Of a DNA stretch of 64,000 bases, positions 47,690-59,875 are shown piece by piece. The notes under the pieces were generated by a model that made no database searches, was not told the origin of the DNA, and saw only the letters and a program-made list of their open reading frames with translations. A program made the position numbers and the translations under genes. Every line of letters begins with the position of its first letter. The first letter of the stretch is position 1. The DNA is from Ehretia macrophylla (Eukaryota; Streptophyta; Magnoliopsida; Boraginales; Ehretiaceae), in contig CM075767.1 of NCBI GenBank assembly GCA_037974665.1, positions 89,430,644 to 89,494,643 on the forward strand, given 5' to 3'.

Positions 47690-48247
47690 CCTTTTCAATT
47701 TTTTTTCCTCCGGTTAGGGTTGCCAAGATATTTTATCCACCACATTTCTATTATCGAATCCCACGGCACCTTGGGCACGACAACTTCGCTTCCCGTGGAG
47801 GCTCGGCCCACAAACTGAGGCCGTAGGGCTTGTGACCAGGTCTCCGTCGCTCCGGTGCCCATAACTTTTGATCCCTATGGAGTTACGTGGCGCACAGCAT
47901 ACCGTTGGAAAGCTCTCTAAGAGCTCTATAACGGGGGCAGCTAGCTTGCTCGATGTATCCTTTTTGGAGCCCAACATCAAACGTTTTCATCAGTTTCGGG
48001 CCACTTTTCTTATTAAGCTCTGTTTTTCCGTCCCGGATCGTACGTCGTGAGATGTTAAAAGGACGACAACCCTACTAGCGGGAAGTTAGAGGGCCCTACA
48101 ATGTGTCGATATCACGTCTTGTGAGGATGCTGCGTTGTTGAAGCGGATGGGTTGTTGTCAAGCCCATTGGGCCTTCTGAATGGGCCATCTCTCTTGGCTG
48201 GGACTGTGAACCGTTAACACAAAAAGGAATTCTACCCCAACCATGAC

Positions 48248-48366
48248 GGGTGCGATCATACTAGCACAAATGCACCGGATCCCATCAGAAATCCGAAGTT
48301 AAGCATGCTTGGGCGTGAATAGTACTAGGATGGGTGACCCCCTGGGAAGTCCTCGTTTTGCACCCC
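48248..48366 (+). rRNA. 5S rRNA, copy 71
   Basis: Differences: C15T, T21A, C44A, G58A (A box), A69T and G72A (IE), G110T. Identical to copy 80. Confidence 0.96.
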
Positions 48367-48924
48367 CATTTTCAATTTTTTTTCCTCCGGTTAGGGTTGC
48401 CAATATATTTTATCGCCCACATTTCTATTATCAAATCCCACGGCACCTTGAGCAAGACTACTTCGCTTCACGTGGAGGCTGGGCCCGCAAACCAAGGGCG
48501 TAAGGCTTGAGACCAGGTCACCGTCGCTCCTGTGGCAATAACTTTTGATCTGTAAGGAGTTACGCGGCACACAGCATATCGTTGGAAAGCTCTCCAAGAG
48601 CTCTACGATGGGGCTAGCAAGCTTGCTCGTTCTGCCCTTTTTGGAGCACAAAAACGAACGTTTTCATCAGTTTCGAGCCACTTTTTTTATTAAGCTCAAT
48701 TTTTCCATCCCGGATCGTACGACGTGAGCTATTAAAAGGACTACAACCTTACTCGCTGGACATTAGAAGGCCCTACAATGCTTCGATATCACGTCTTGCG
48801 AGGATGCTGCGTTGTTGAAGCGAATGGGATGTTATTAAGCCCATTGGGCCTTCTGAATGGGCCATCTCTCTAGACTGGAACTGTGAACCGTTAACACAAA
48901 AATGAATTCTACCCCCAACATGAC

Positions 48925-49043
48925 GGGTGCGATCATACCAGCACCAATGCACCGGATCCCATCAGAATTTCGAAGTTAAGCGTGCTTGGTTGAGAGTAGT
49001 ACTAGGATGGGTGACCCCCTGGGAAGTCTTCGTGTTGCACCCC
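48925..49043 (+). rRNA. 5S rRNA, copy 72
   Basis: Differences: T21C, C44T, C46T, G66T, C67T (IE), C105T. Spacer carries AGCAAGCAAGCTTGCT and GAGCCGAAAATCG, as after copy 81. Confidence 0.96.
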
Positions 49044-49602
49044 CCTTTTCAATTTTTTTTTCCTCCGGTTAGGGTTGCCAAGATACTTTATCCGCCACAT
49101 TTCTATTATCGAATCCCACGGCACCTTGGGCAAGACAACTTCGCTTCACGTGGAGGCTGGGTCCGCAAACCGAGGGCGTAGGGCTTGTGACTAGGTCTCC
49201 GTCGTTCTGGTGCCCATAACTTTTGATCCTTAAGGAGTTACGCGACGCACAGCATACCGTTGGAAAGCTCTCTAAGAGCTCTACGACAAGTGCAGCAAGC
49301 AAGCTTGCTGTGCCCTTTTTAGAGCCGAAAATCGAACGTTTTCATCAGTTTCGGGCCACTTTTCTTATTAAGCTCAATTTTTCCGTCCCGGATTGTACGA
49401 CGTGAGCTGTTAAAAGGACGACAACCTTATTCGCGGGACATTAGAGGGCCCTACAATATGTCGATATAACGTCTTACGAGTATGCTGCGTTGTTGAAGCG
49501 GATGGGTTGTTGTTAAGCCCATTGGACCTTCTGAATGGGCAATCTCTCTAGGCTGGGACTGTGAACCGTTAACAAAAAAAGGAATTCTACCCCCACCATG
49601 AT

Positions 49603-49721
49603 GGGTGCGATAATACCAGCACTAATGTACCGGATCCCATCAGAACTCCGAAGTTAAGCGTGCTTGGGCGAGAGTAGTACTAGGATGGGTGACCCCTTGG
49701 GAAGTCCTCGTGTTGCATCCC
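49603..49721 (+). rRNA. 5S rRNA, copy 73
   Basis: Differences: C10A, C26T, C95T, C116T. Boxes intact. From here rightward most copies carry C95T and C116T (GCATCCC end). Confidence 0.97.
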
Positions 49722-50280
49722 TCTTTTCAATTTTTTTTCCTCCGGTTAGGGTTGCCAAGATACTTTATCCACCACATGTCTATTATCGAATCACACCGCA
49801 CCTTGGGCAAGACAACTTCGCTTCACGGGGAGGCTGGGTCCGCAAACCGAGGGCGTAGGGCTTCTAACAAAGTCCCTGTCGCTCCGGTGCTCATAACTTT
49901 TGATCCGTAAGGAGTTACGCGGCGCATAGCATACCGTCGGAAAGCTCTCCGAGTGCTCTACGACGATGGTAGCTTGCTTGCTTGCTGTGCTCATTTTTGG
50001 AGCCCAAAATTGAATGTTTTTATCAGTTTCGTGCAACTTTTCTTATTAAGCTCTGTTTTTCCGTCTTGGATCGTACGTCGTGAGCTGTTAAAAGGACAAC
50101 AACCTTACTAGCTAGACATTAGAAGGCCCTACAACGCGTTGATATCACGTCTTGCGAGGATGCTGCTTTGCTGAAACGGATGGGTTATCGTTAAGCCCAT
50201 TGGGCCGTCTCAATGGGCCATCTCTCTAGGCTGGGACTGTGAACCGTTTACACAAAAAGGAATTCTCCCCCCACCATGAC

Positions 50281-50399
50281 GGGTGCGATCATACCAGCAT
50301 TAATGCACCGGATCCCATCAGAACTCCGAAGTTAAGCGTGCTTGGGCGACAGTAGTACTAGGATGGGTGACCCCTTGAGAAGTCCTCGTGTTGCATCCC
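50281..50399 (+). rRNA. 5S rRNA, copy 74
   Basis: Differences: C20T, G70C (IE), C95T, G98A, C116T. Confidence 0.96.
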
Positions 50400-50957
50400 C
50401 CTTTTCAATTTTTTTTCCTCCAGTTAGGGTTGCCAAGATGCTTTATGCACCACATGTCTATTATCGAATCCCACGGCACCATGGACAAGACAACTTCGCT
50501 TCACTTGGAGGCTGGGTCCGCAAACCGAGGGCGTAGGGCTTGTGACAAAGTCTCTGTCGCTCCGGTGCCCGTAACTTTTGATCCGTAAGGAGTTACGCGG
50601 CGCACAGCATACCGTTGGAAAGCTCTCCTAGAGCTCTACGACGGTGGTAGCTAGCTTACTCGCTGTGCCCTTTTTGGAACCCAAAATTGAATGTTTTCAT
50701 CAATTTCGTGCCACTTTTCTTATTAAACTCTGTTTTTCCGTCCTGGATCGTACGTCGTGAGTTGTTAAAAGGACGACAACCTTACTCACGGGACATTAGA
50801 GGGCCCTACAATGCGTCGATATCACGTCTTGCGCGGATGCTACGTTGTTGAAGCGGATGGGTTATGGTTAAGCCAATTGGGCCATCTGAATGGGCCATCT
50901 CTCTAGGATGGGACTGTGAACCGTTAACACAAAAAGGAATTCTACACCCACCATGAC

Positions 50958-51076
50958 GGGTGCGATCATACCAACTCTAATGCACCGGATCCCATCAGAA
51001 CTCCAAAGTTAAGCGTGCTTGGTTGAGAGTAGTACTAGGATGGGTGACCCCCTGGGAAGTCTTTGTGTTGCACCCA
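50958..51076 (+). rRNA. 5S rRNA, copy 75
   Basis: Differences: G17A, A19T, G48A, G66T, C67T (IE), C105T, C107T, C119A. Partner of copy 84. Confidence 0.95.
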
Positions 51077-51634
51077 CCTTTTCAATTTTTTTTGCTCCGG
51101 TTAGGGTTGCCAAGATACTTTATCCACCACATTTCTATTATTGAATCCCACGGCACCTTGGGCAAGACAACTTCGCTTCACGTGGGGGTTGGGCCCGTAA
51201 ACCGAGGGCGTAGGTCTTGTGACTAGGTCTCCGTCGTTCTGGTGCCCATAACTTTTGATCCATATGGAGTTACGCGACGCACAGCATACCGTTGGAAAGC
51301 TCTCTAAGAGTTCTACGACAAGAACAGCAAGCAAGCTTGCTGTGCCCTTTTTGGTGCCAAAAATTGAACGTTTTCATCAGTTTCGGGCCAATTTTCTTAT
51401 TAAGCTATGTTTTTCCGTCCCGGATCGTAAGTCGTGAGCTGTTAAAAGGACGACAACCTTACTCGCGGGACATTAGAGGGCCCTACAATGCGTCGACATA
51501 ACGTCTTGCGAGTATGCTGCGTTGTTGAAGCGGATGGGTTGTTGTTAAGCCCATTGGACCTTCTGAATGGGCCATCTCTCTAGGCTGGGACTGTGAACCG
51601 TTAAAACAAAAAGGAATTCTACCCCCACCATGAT

Positions 51635-51753
51635 GGGTGCGATCATACCAGCACTAATGCACCGGATCCCATCAGAACTCCGAAGTTGAGCGTGCTTGGG
51701 CGAGAGTAGTACTAGGATGGGTGACCCCTTGGGAAGTCCTCGTGTTGCATCCC
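51635..51753 (+). rRNA. 5S rRNA, copy 76
   Basis: Differences: A54G (A box), C95T, C116T. Identical to copy 85. Its spacer has GGTAAGTGTTGCC in place of the telo-like motif. Confidence 0.97.
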
Positions 51754-52311
51754 CCTTTTCAAATTTTTTTCCTCCGGTAAGTGTTGCCAAGATACTTTAT
51801 CCACCACATGTCTATTATCGAATCCCACGGCACCTTGGGCAAGACAACTTCGCTTCACGTGGAGGCTGGGTCAGCAAACCGAGGGCGTAGGGCTTATGAC
51901 AAAGTCTATGTCGGACCGGTGCCCATAACTTTTGAACCGTAAGGAGTTAAGCGGCGCACAGCATACCGTTGGAAAGCTCTCCGAGAGCTCTACGACGGTG
52001 GTAGCTAGCTTGCTCGCTGTGCCCTTTTTGGAGCCCAAAATTGAACGTTTTCATCAATTTCATGCCACTTTTATTATTAAGCTCTGTTTTTCCGTTCTGG
52101 ATCGTACGTCGTGAGTTGTTAAAAGGACGACAACCTTACTCGCGGGACATTAGAGGGCCCTACAATGCCTTGATATCACGTCTTGCTAGGGTGCTGCGTT
52201 GTTGAAGCGGATGGGTTATGGTTAAGCACATTGGGCCTTCTGAATGGGCCATCTCACTAAGCTGGGACTGTGAACCGTTAACCCAAAAAGGAATTCTACC
52301 CCCTCCATGAT

Positions 52312-52430
52312 GGGTGCGATCATACCAGCACTAATGCACCGTATCCCATCAGAACTCCGAAGTTAAGCGTGCTTGGGCGAGAGTAGTACTAGGATGGGTG
52401 ACCCCTTGGGAAGTCCTCGTGTTGCATCCC
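52312..52430 (+). rRNA. 5S rRNA, copy 77
   Basis: Differences: G31T, C95T, C116T. Boxes intact. T-run is interrupted (CAATTCTTTTTGC). Confidence 0.97.
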
Positions 52431-52987
52431 CATTTTCAATTCTTTTTGCTCCGGTTAGGGTTGCCAAGATACTTTATCCACCACATGTCTATTATCGAAT
52501 CCCACGGCACCTTTGGCAAGACAACTTCGCTTCACGTGGAGGCTGGGTCCACAAACCGAGGGCGTAGGGCTTATGACAAAGTCTCTGTCGCTCTGGTGCC
52601 CATAACTTTTGATCCGTAAGGAGTTACGCGGCGCACAGCATACCGTTGGAAAGCTCTCACAGAGCTCTACGACGGTGGTAGTTAGCTTTCTCGCTGTGTC
52701 CTTTTTGGAGCCCAAAATTGAACGTTTTCATCAATTTCGTGCCACTTTTCTTATTAAGCTCTGTTTTTCCGTCCTGGATCGTACATCGTGAGTTGTTAAA
52801 AGGACGACAACCTTACTCGCGGGACATTAGAGGGCCCTACAATGCGTTGATATCACGTCTTGCGAGGATGCTGCGTTCTTGAAGCGGATGGGTTTGGTTA
52901 AGCCCTTTGGGCCTTCTGAATGGGCCATCTCTCTAGGCTGGGACTGTGAACCGTTAACACAAAAAAGAATTCTACCCCCACCATGAC

Positions 52988-53106
52988 GGGTGCGATCATA
53001 CCAGCACTAATGCAGCGGATCCCATCAGAACTCCGAAGTTAAGCGTGCTCGGGTGAGAGTAGTACTAGGATGGGTGACCCCCAGGGAAGTCCTCATGTTT
53101 CACCCC
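52988..53106 (+). rRNA. 5S rRNA, copy 78
   Basis: Differences: C28G, T63C (A box), C67T (IE), T96A, G108A, G113T. Its distal spacer has a 2-bp deletion (CTTGCGATTGCTG) also found after copies 87 and 90. Confidence 0.96.
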
Positions 53107-53662
53107 CCTTTTCAATTTTTTTTCCTCCGGTTAGGGTTGCCAAGATATTTTATCCACCACATTTCTATTATGGAATCCCACGGCACCTTGGGCAAGACAA
53201 CTTCGATTCACGTGGAGGCTGGGCCCGCAAACCGAGGGCGTAGGGATTGTTACCAGGTCTCCGTCGCTCCGGTGCCAATAACTTTTGATCCGTAAGGAGT
53301 TAAGCGGCGCACAACATACCATTGGAAAGTACTCCGATAGCTCTACGACGGGGGCAGCAAGTTTGCTCGATGTGCCCTTTTTGGAGCCCAAAATCGAACG
53401 TTTTAATCAGTTTTGGGCCACTTTTCTTATTAAGCTCTGTTTTTTCGTCCCGGATCATACGTCGTGAGCTGTTAAAAGGACGACAACTTTACTCGCAGGA
53501 TATTTGAGGGCCTTACAATGCGTCAATATCATGTCTTGCGATTGCTGGGTTGTTGAAGCGGATGGGTTGTCGTTAAGCCCATTGGGCCTTCTGAATGGGC
53601 CATCTCTCTAGGCTGGGATTGTGAACCGTTAACACATAAAGGAATTATGCCATCAACATGAC

Positions 53663-53781
53663 GGGTGCGATCATACCAGCACTAATGCACCGGATCCCAT
53701 CAGAACTCCGAAGTTAAGCTTGCTTCAGTGAGAGTAGTACTAGGATAGGTAACCCCCTAGCAAGTCCTCGCGTTGCACCCC
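53663..53781 (+). rRNA. 5S rRNA, copy 79, chimeric unit
   Basis: Differences: G58T and G64C (A box), G65A, C67T (IE), G85A, G89A (C box), G97A, G99C, T109C. Gene and proximal spacer are unlike copy 70, but from 53996 the spacer is that of copy 70, so this unit holds the junction of the nine-unit duplication. Confidence 0.94.
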
Positions 53782-54342
53782 CCTTTTCAATTTTTTTTTT
53801 TCCTTCGGTTAGGGTTGCCAAGATACTTTATCCTCCACAATTCTATTATCGAATCCCATGGCACCTTGGGCAAGACAACTTCGCTTCACTTGGAGGCGGG
53901 GCCCACAAACCGAGGGCGTAAGGCTTGTGACCAGGTCTTTGTCGCTCCGGTGCCCATAACTTTTGATCCGTAAGGAGTTACGCGGCGCACAACATACCGT
54001 TGGAAAGCTCTCTAAGAGCTCTATAACGGGGGCAGCTAGCTTGCTCGATGTATCCTTTTTGGAGCCCAACATCAAACGTTTTCATCAGTTTCGGGCCACT
54101 TTTCTTATTAAGCTCTGTTTTTCCGTCCCGGATCGTACGTCGTGAGATGTTAAAAGGACGACAACCCTACTAGCGGGAAGTTAGAGGGCCCTACAATGTG
54201 TCGATATCACGTCTTGTGAGGATGCTGCGTTGTTGAAGCGGATGGGTTGTTGTCAAGCCCATTGGGCCTTCTGAATGGGCCATCTCTCTTGGCTGGGACT
54301 GTGAACCGTTAACACAAAAAGGAATTCTACCCCAACCATGAC

Positions 54343-54461
54343 GGGTGCGATCATACTAGCACAAATGCACCGGATCCCATCAGAAATCCGAAGTTAAGCA
54401 TGCTTGGGCGTGAATAGTACTAGGATGGGTGACCCCCTGGGAAGTCCTCGTTTTGCACCCC
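54343..54461 (+). rRNA. 5S rRNA, copy 80
   Basis: Identical to copy 71 (C15T, T21A, C44A, G58A, A69T, G72A, G110T), 6,095 bp away. Confidence 0.96.
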
Positions 54462-55019
54462 CATTTTCAATTTTTTTTCCTCCGGTTAGGGTTGCCAATA
54501 TATTTTATCGCCCACATTTCTATTATCAAATCCCACGGCACCTTGAGCAAGACTACTTCGCTTCACGTCGAGGCTGGGCCCGCAAACCAAGGGCGTAAGG
54601 CTTGAGACCAGGTCACCGTCGCTCCTGTGGCAATAACTTTTGATCTGTAAGGAGTTACGCGGCACACAGCATATCGTTGGAAAACTCTCCAAGAGCTCTA
54701 CGATGGGGCTAGCAAGCTTGCTCGTTCTGCCCTTTTTGGAGCACAAAAACGAACGTTTTCATCAGTTTCGAGCCACTTTTTTTATTAAGCTCAATTTTTC
54801 CATCCCGGATCGTACGACGTGAGCTATTAAAAGGACTACAACCTTACTCGCTGGACATTAGAAGGCCCTACAATGCTTCGATATCACGTCTTGCGAGGAT
54901 GCTGCGTTGTTGAAGCGAATGGGATGTTATTAAGCCCATTGGGCCTTCTGAATGGGCCATCTCTCTAGACTGGAACTGTGAACCGTTAACACAAAAATGA
55001 ATTCTACCCCCAACATGAC

Positions 55020-55138
55020 GGGTGCGATCATACCAGCACCAATGCACCGGATCCCATCAGAACTCCGAAGTTAAGCGTGCTTGGGCGAGAGTAGTACAAG
55101 AATGGGCGACCCCTTGGGAAGTCCTCGTGTTGCACCCC
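55020..55138 (+). rRNA. 5S rRNA, copy 81
   Basis: Differences: T21C, T79A, G82A and T88C (C box), C95T. Shares only T21C with its positional partner, copy 72. Confidence 0.95.
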
Positions 55139-55696
55139 CCTTCTCAATTTTTTTTTCCTCCGGTTAGGGTTGCCAGATACTTTATCCAACACATTTCTAT
55201 TATCGAATCCCACGGCACCTTGGGCAAGACAACTTCGCTTCAAGTGGAGGCTGGGCCCGCAAACCTAGGGCGTAAGGCTTGTGACCAGGTCTCCGTCGCT
55301 CCGGTGCCCATAACTTTTGATCCATAAGGAGTTACGCGGCACACAGCATACCGTTGCAAAGCTCTCTAAGAGCTCTACGACAAGTGCAGCAAGCAAGCTT
55401 GCTGTGCCCTTTTTAGAGCCGAAAATCGAACGTTTTCATCAGTTTCGGGCCACTTTTCTTATTAAGCTCAATTTTTCCGTCCCGGATTGTACGACGTGAG
55501 CTGTTAAAAGGACGACAACCTTATTCGCGGGACATTAGAGGGCCCTACAATATGTCGATATAACGTCTTGCGAGTATGCTGCGTTGTTGAAGCGGATGGG
55601 TTGTTGTTAAGCCCATTGGACCTTCTGAATGGGCCATCTCTCTAGGCTGGGACTGTGAACCGTTAACACAAAAATGAATTCTACCCCCACCATGAT

Positions 55697-55815
55697 GGGT
55701 GCGATCATACCAGCACTAATGCACCGGATCCCATCAGAACTCCGAAGTTAAGCGTGCTTCGGCGAGAGTAGTACTAGGATGGGTAACCCCTTGGGAAGTC
55801 CTCGTGTTGCATCCC
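55697..55815 (+). rRNA. 5S rRNA, copy 82
   Basis: Differences: G64C (A box), G89A (C box), C95T, C116T. Confidence 0.97.
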
Positions 55816-56374
55816 CCTTTTCAATTTTTTTTCCTCCGGTTAGGGTTGCCAAGATACTTTATCCACCACATGTCTATTATCGAATGCCACGGCACCTTGG
55901 GCAAGACAACTTCGCTTCACGTGGAGGCTGGGTGCGCAAACCGAGGGCGTAGGGCTTGTGACAAAGTCTCTGTCGCTCCAGTGCCCATAACTTTTGATCC
56001 GTAAGGAGTTACGCGGCGTACAGCATACCGTTGGAAAGCTCTCCGAGAGCTCTACGACGGTGGTAGCTAGCTTGCTTGCTGTGCTCATTTTTGGAGCCCA
56101 AAATTGAACGTTTTTATCAGTTTCGTGCAACTTTTCTTATTAAGCTCTGTTTTTCCGTCCTGGATCGTACGTCGTGAGCTATTAAAAGGACAACAACCTT
56201 ACTTGCGGGACATTAGAGGGCCCTACAATGCGTCGATATCACGTCTTGCGAGGATGCTGCGTTGTTGAAGCGTATGGGTTGTTGTTGAGCCAATTGGGCC
56301 GTCTCAATGGGCCATCTCTCTAGGCTGGGACTGTGAACCGTTTACACAAAAAGGAATTCTCCCCCCACCATGAC

Positions 56375-56493
56375 GGGTGCGATCATACTAGCACTAATGC
56401 ACAGGATCCCATCAGAACTCCGAAGTTAAGCGTGCTTGGGCGAGAATAGTGCTAGGATGGGTGACCCCATGAGAAGTCCTCGTGTTGCATCCC
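56375..56493 (+). rRNA. 5S rRNA, copy 83
   Basis: Differences: C15T, C29A, G72A (IE), A77G, C95A, G98A, C116T. Leader is TTCTCCCCCCACC, as before copies 74 and 88. Confidence 0.95.
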
Positions 56494-57051
56494 CCTTTTC
56501 AATTTTTTTTCCTTCGGTTAGGGTTGCCAAGATACTTTATCCACCACAATTCTATTATCGAATCCCACGGCACCTTGGTCAAGACAACTTCGCTTCACTT
56601 GGAGGCTGGGTCCGCAAACCGAGGGCGTAGGGCATGTGACCAGGTCTCCGTCGCTCCGGTGCCCGTAACTTTTGATCCGTAAGGAGTTACGCGGCGCACA
56701 GCATACCGTAGGAAAGCTCTCCGAGAGCTCTACGACGGTGGTAGCTAGCTTACTCGCTGTGCCCTTTTTGGAACCCAAAATTGAATGTTTTCATCAATTT
56801 CGTGCCACTTTTCTTATTAAACTCTGTTTTTCCGTCCTGGATCGTACGTCGTGAGTTGTTAAAAGGACGACAACCTTACTCACGGGACATTAGAGGGCCC
56901 TACAATGCGTCGATATCACGTCTTGCGCGGATGCTACGTTGTTGAAGCGGATGGGTTATGGTTAAGCCAATTGGGCCATCTGAATGGGCCATCTCTCTAG
57001 GATGGGACTGTGAACCGTTAACACAAAAAGGAATTCTACACCCACCATGAC

Positions 57052-57170
57052 GGGTGCGATCATACCAACTCTAATGCACCGGATCCCATCAGAACTCCAA
57101 AGTTAAGCGTGCTTGGTTGAGAGTAGTACTAGGATGGGTGACCCCCTGGGAAGTCTTTGTGTTGCAGTCC
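57052..57170 (+). rRNA. 5S rRNA, copy 84
   Basis: Same as copy 75 up to the 3' end (G17A, A19T, G48A, G66T, C67T, C105T, C107T), then C116G and C117T, which weaken helix I. Confidence 0.95.
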
Positions 57171-57728
57171 CCTTTTCAATTTATTTTCCTCCGGTTAGGG
57201 TTGCCAAGATACTTTATCCACCACATTTCTATTATTGAATCCCACGGCACCTTGGGCAAGACAACTTCGCTTCACGTGGGGGTTGGGCCCGTAAACCGAG
57301 GGCGTAGGTCTTGTGACTAGGTCTCCGTCGCTCCGGTGTCCATAACTTTTGATCCATATGGAGTTACGCGACGCACAGCATACCGTTGGAAAGCTCTCTA
57401 AGAGTTCTACGACAAAAACAGCAAGCAAGCTTGCTGTGCCCTTTTTGGTGCCAAAAATTGAACGTTTTCATCAGTTTCGGGCCAATTTTCTTATTAAGCT
57501 ATGTTTTTCCGTCCCGGATCGTAAGTCGTGAGCTGTTAAAAGGACGACAACCTTACTCGCGGGACATTAGAGGGCCCTACAATGCGTCGACATAACGTCT
57601 TGCGAGTATGCTGCGTTGTTGAAGCGGATGGGTTGTTGTTAAGCCCATTGGACCTTCTGAATGGGCCATCTCTCTAGGCTGGGACTGTGAACCGTTAAAA
57701 CAAAAAGGAATTCTACCCCCACCATGAT

Positions 57729-57847
57729 GGGTGCGATCATACCAGCACTAATGCACCGGATCCCATCAGAACTCCGAAGTTGAGCGTGCTTGGGCGAGAG
57801 TAGTACTAGGATGGGTGACCCCTTGGGAAGTCCTCGTGTTGCATCCC
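57729..57847 (+). rRNA. 5S rRNA, copy 85
   Basis: Identical to copy 76 (A54G, C95T, C116T). Same GGTAAGTGTTGCC spacer variant. Confidence 0.97.
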
Positions 57848-58405
57848 CCTTTTCAAATTTTTTTCCTCCGGTAAGTGTTGCCAAGATACTTTATCCACCA
57901 CATGTCTATTATCGAATCCCACGGCACCTTGGGCAAGACAACTTCGCTTCACGTGGAGGCTGGGTCAGCAAACCGAGGGCGTAGGGCTTATGACAAAGTC
58001 TATGTCGGACCGGTGCCCATAACTTTTGAACCGTAAGGAGTTAAGCGGCGCACAGCATACCGTTGGAAAGCTCTCCGAGAGCTCTACGACGGTGGTAGCT
58101 AGCTTGCTCGCTGTGCCCTTTTTGGAGCCCAAAATTGAACGTTTTCATCAATTTCATGCCACTTTTATTATTAAGCTCTGTTTTTCCGTTCTGGATCGTA
58201 CGTCGTGAGTTGTTAAAAGGACGACAACCTTACTCGCGGGACATTAGAGGGCCCTACAATGCCTTGATATCACGTCTTGCTAGGGTGCTGCGTTGTTGAA
58301 GCGGATGGGTTATGGTTAAGCACATTGGGCCTTCTGAATGGGCCATCTCTCTAAGCTGGGACTGTGAACCGTTAACACAAAAAGGAATTCTGCCCTCCAC
58401 ATGAT

Positions 58406-58524
58406 GGGTGCGATCATACCAGCACTAATGCACCAGATCACATCAGAACTCCGAAGTTAAGCGTGCTTGGGCGAGAGTAGTGCCAGGATGGGTGACCCCT
58501 TGGGAAGTCCTCGTGTTGCATCCC
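58406..58524 (+). rRNA. 5S rRNA, copy 86
   Basis: Differences: G30A, C35A, A77G, T79C, C95T, C116T. Boxes intact. Gene and proximal spacer to about 58690 differ from partner copy 77; the distal spacer matches it. Confidence 0.96.
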
Positions 58525-59081
58525 CATTTTCAATTTTTTTTCCTCCGGTTAGGGTTGCCAAGATACTTTATCCACAACATTTCTATTATCGAATCCCACG
58601 GCACCATGGGCAAGACAACTTCCCTTCACATAGAGGCTGGGCCCGCAAACCTAGGGCATAGGGCTTGTGACCAGGTCGCCGTCGCTCCAGTGCCCATAAC
58701 TTTTGATCCGTAAGGAGTTACGCGGCGCACAGCATACCGTTGGAAAGCTCTCACAGAGCTCTACGACGGTGGTAGTTAGCTTTCTCGCTGTGTCCTTTTT
58801 GGAGCCCAAAATTGAACGTTTTCATCAATTTCGTGCCACTTTTCTTATTAAGCTCTGTTTTTCCGTCCTGGATCGTACATCGTGAGTTGTTAAAAGGACG
58901 ACAACCTTACTCGCGGGACATTAGAGGGCCCTACAATGCGTTGATATCACGTCTTGCGAGGATGCTGCGTTCTTGAAGCGGATGGGTTTGGTTAAGCCCT
59001 TTGGGCCTTCTGAATGGGCCATCTCTCTAGGCTGGGACTGTGAACCGTTAACACAAAAAGGAATTCTACCCCCACCATGAC

Positions 59082-59200
59082 GGGTGCGATCATACCAGCA
59101 CTAATGCACCGGATCCCATCAGAACTCCGAAGTTAAGCGTGCTTGGGCGAGAGTAGTACTAGGATGGGTGACCCTTAGGGAAGTCCTCATGTTTCACCCC
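59082..59200 (+). rRNA. 5S rRNA, copy 87
   Basis: Differences: C94T, C95T, T96A, G108A, G113T. Boxes intact. Confidence 0.97.
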
Positions 59201-59756
59201 ACTTTTCAATTTTTTTTCCTCCGGTTAGGGTTGCCAAGATATTTTATCCACCACATTTATATTATGGAATCCCATGGCACCTTGGGCAAGACAACTTCGA
59301 TCCACGTGGAGGCCGGGCCCGCAAACCGAGGGCGTAGGGATTGTTACCAGGTCTCCGTCGCTCCGGTGCCAATAACTTTTGATCCGTAAGGAGTTAAGCG
59401 GCGCACAACATACCATTGGAAAGTACTCCGATAGCTCTACGACGGGGGCAGCAAGTTTGCTCGATGTGCCCTTTTTGGAGTCCAAAATTGAACGTTTTAA
59501 TCAGTTTTGGGCCACTTTTCTTATTAAGCACTGTTTTTTCATCCCGGATCGTACGTCGTGAACTATTAAAAGGACGACAACCTTACTCGCAGGATATTTG
59601 AGGGCCTTACAATGCGTCAATATCATGTCTTGCGATTGCTGCGTTGTTTAAGCGGACGGGTTGTTGTTAAGCCCATTGGGCCTTCTGAATGGGCCATCTC
59701 TCTAGGCTGGGACTGTGAACCGTTAACACAAAAAGGAATTCTCCCCCCACCATGAC

Positions 59757-59875
59757 GGGTGCGATCATACCAGCACTAATGCCCCGGATCCCATCAGAAC
59801 TCCGAAGTTAAGCGTGCTTGGGCGAGAGTAGTACTAGGATGGGTGACCCCTTGGGAAGTCCTCGTGTTGTACGTC
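59757..59875 (+). rRNA. 5S rRNA, copy 88, altered 3' end
   Basis: Differences: A27C, C95T, C114T, C117G, C118T. Boxes intact but the 3' strand of helix I (TACGTC) cannot pair properly. Confidence 0.95.

Larger units (their letters stand above)
47901..53590 (+). repeat. Nine-unit higher-order repeat, copy A
   Basis: From ACCGTTGGAAAGCTCTCTAAG in the spacer of copy 70, this stretch matches 53996 onward at a constant 6,094-6,095-bp offset, including private variants of copies 71, 75 and 76. Patches around copies 72, 74 and 77 differ from their partners. Confidence 0.85.
53996..59685 (+). repeat. Nine-unit higher-order repeat, copy B
   Basis: Partner of 47901-53590. The genes of 80 and 85 equal 71 and 76. 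Copies 81, 83 and 86 with their proximal spacers are patches that do not match their partners, while the distal spacers do, which looks like conversion or exchange after duplication. Confidence 0.85.
57970..59690 (+). repeat. Three-unit repeat, first copy
   Basis: Spacer of copy 85 through spacer of copy 87. Recurs about 2,028 bp later (59998-61720): CTTATGACAAAGTCTATGTC, CTCACAGA with GGTGGTAGTTAGCTT, and CTTGCGATTGCTG with TTTAAGC variants follow in the same order. Boundaries approximate. Confidence 0.75.
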
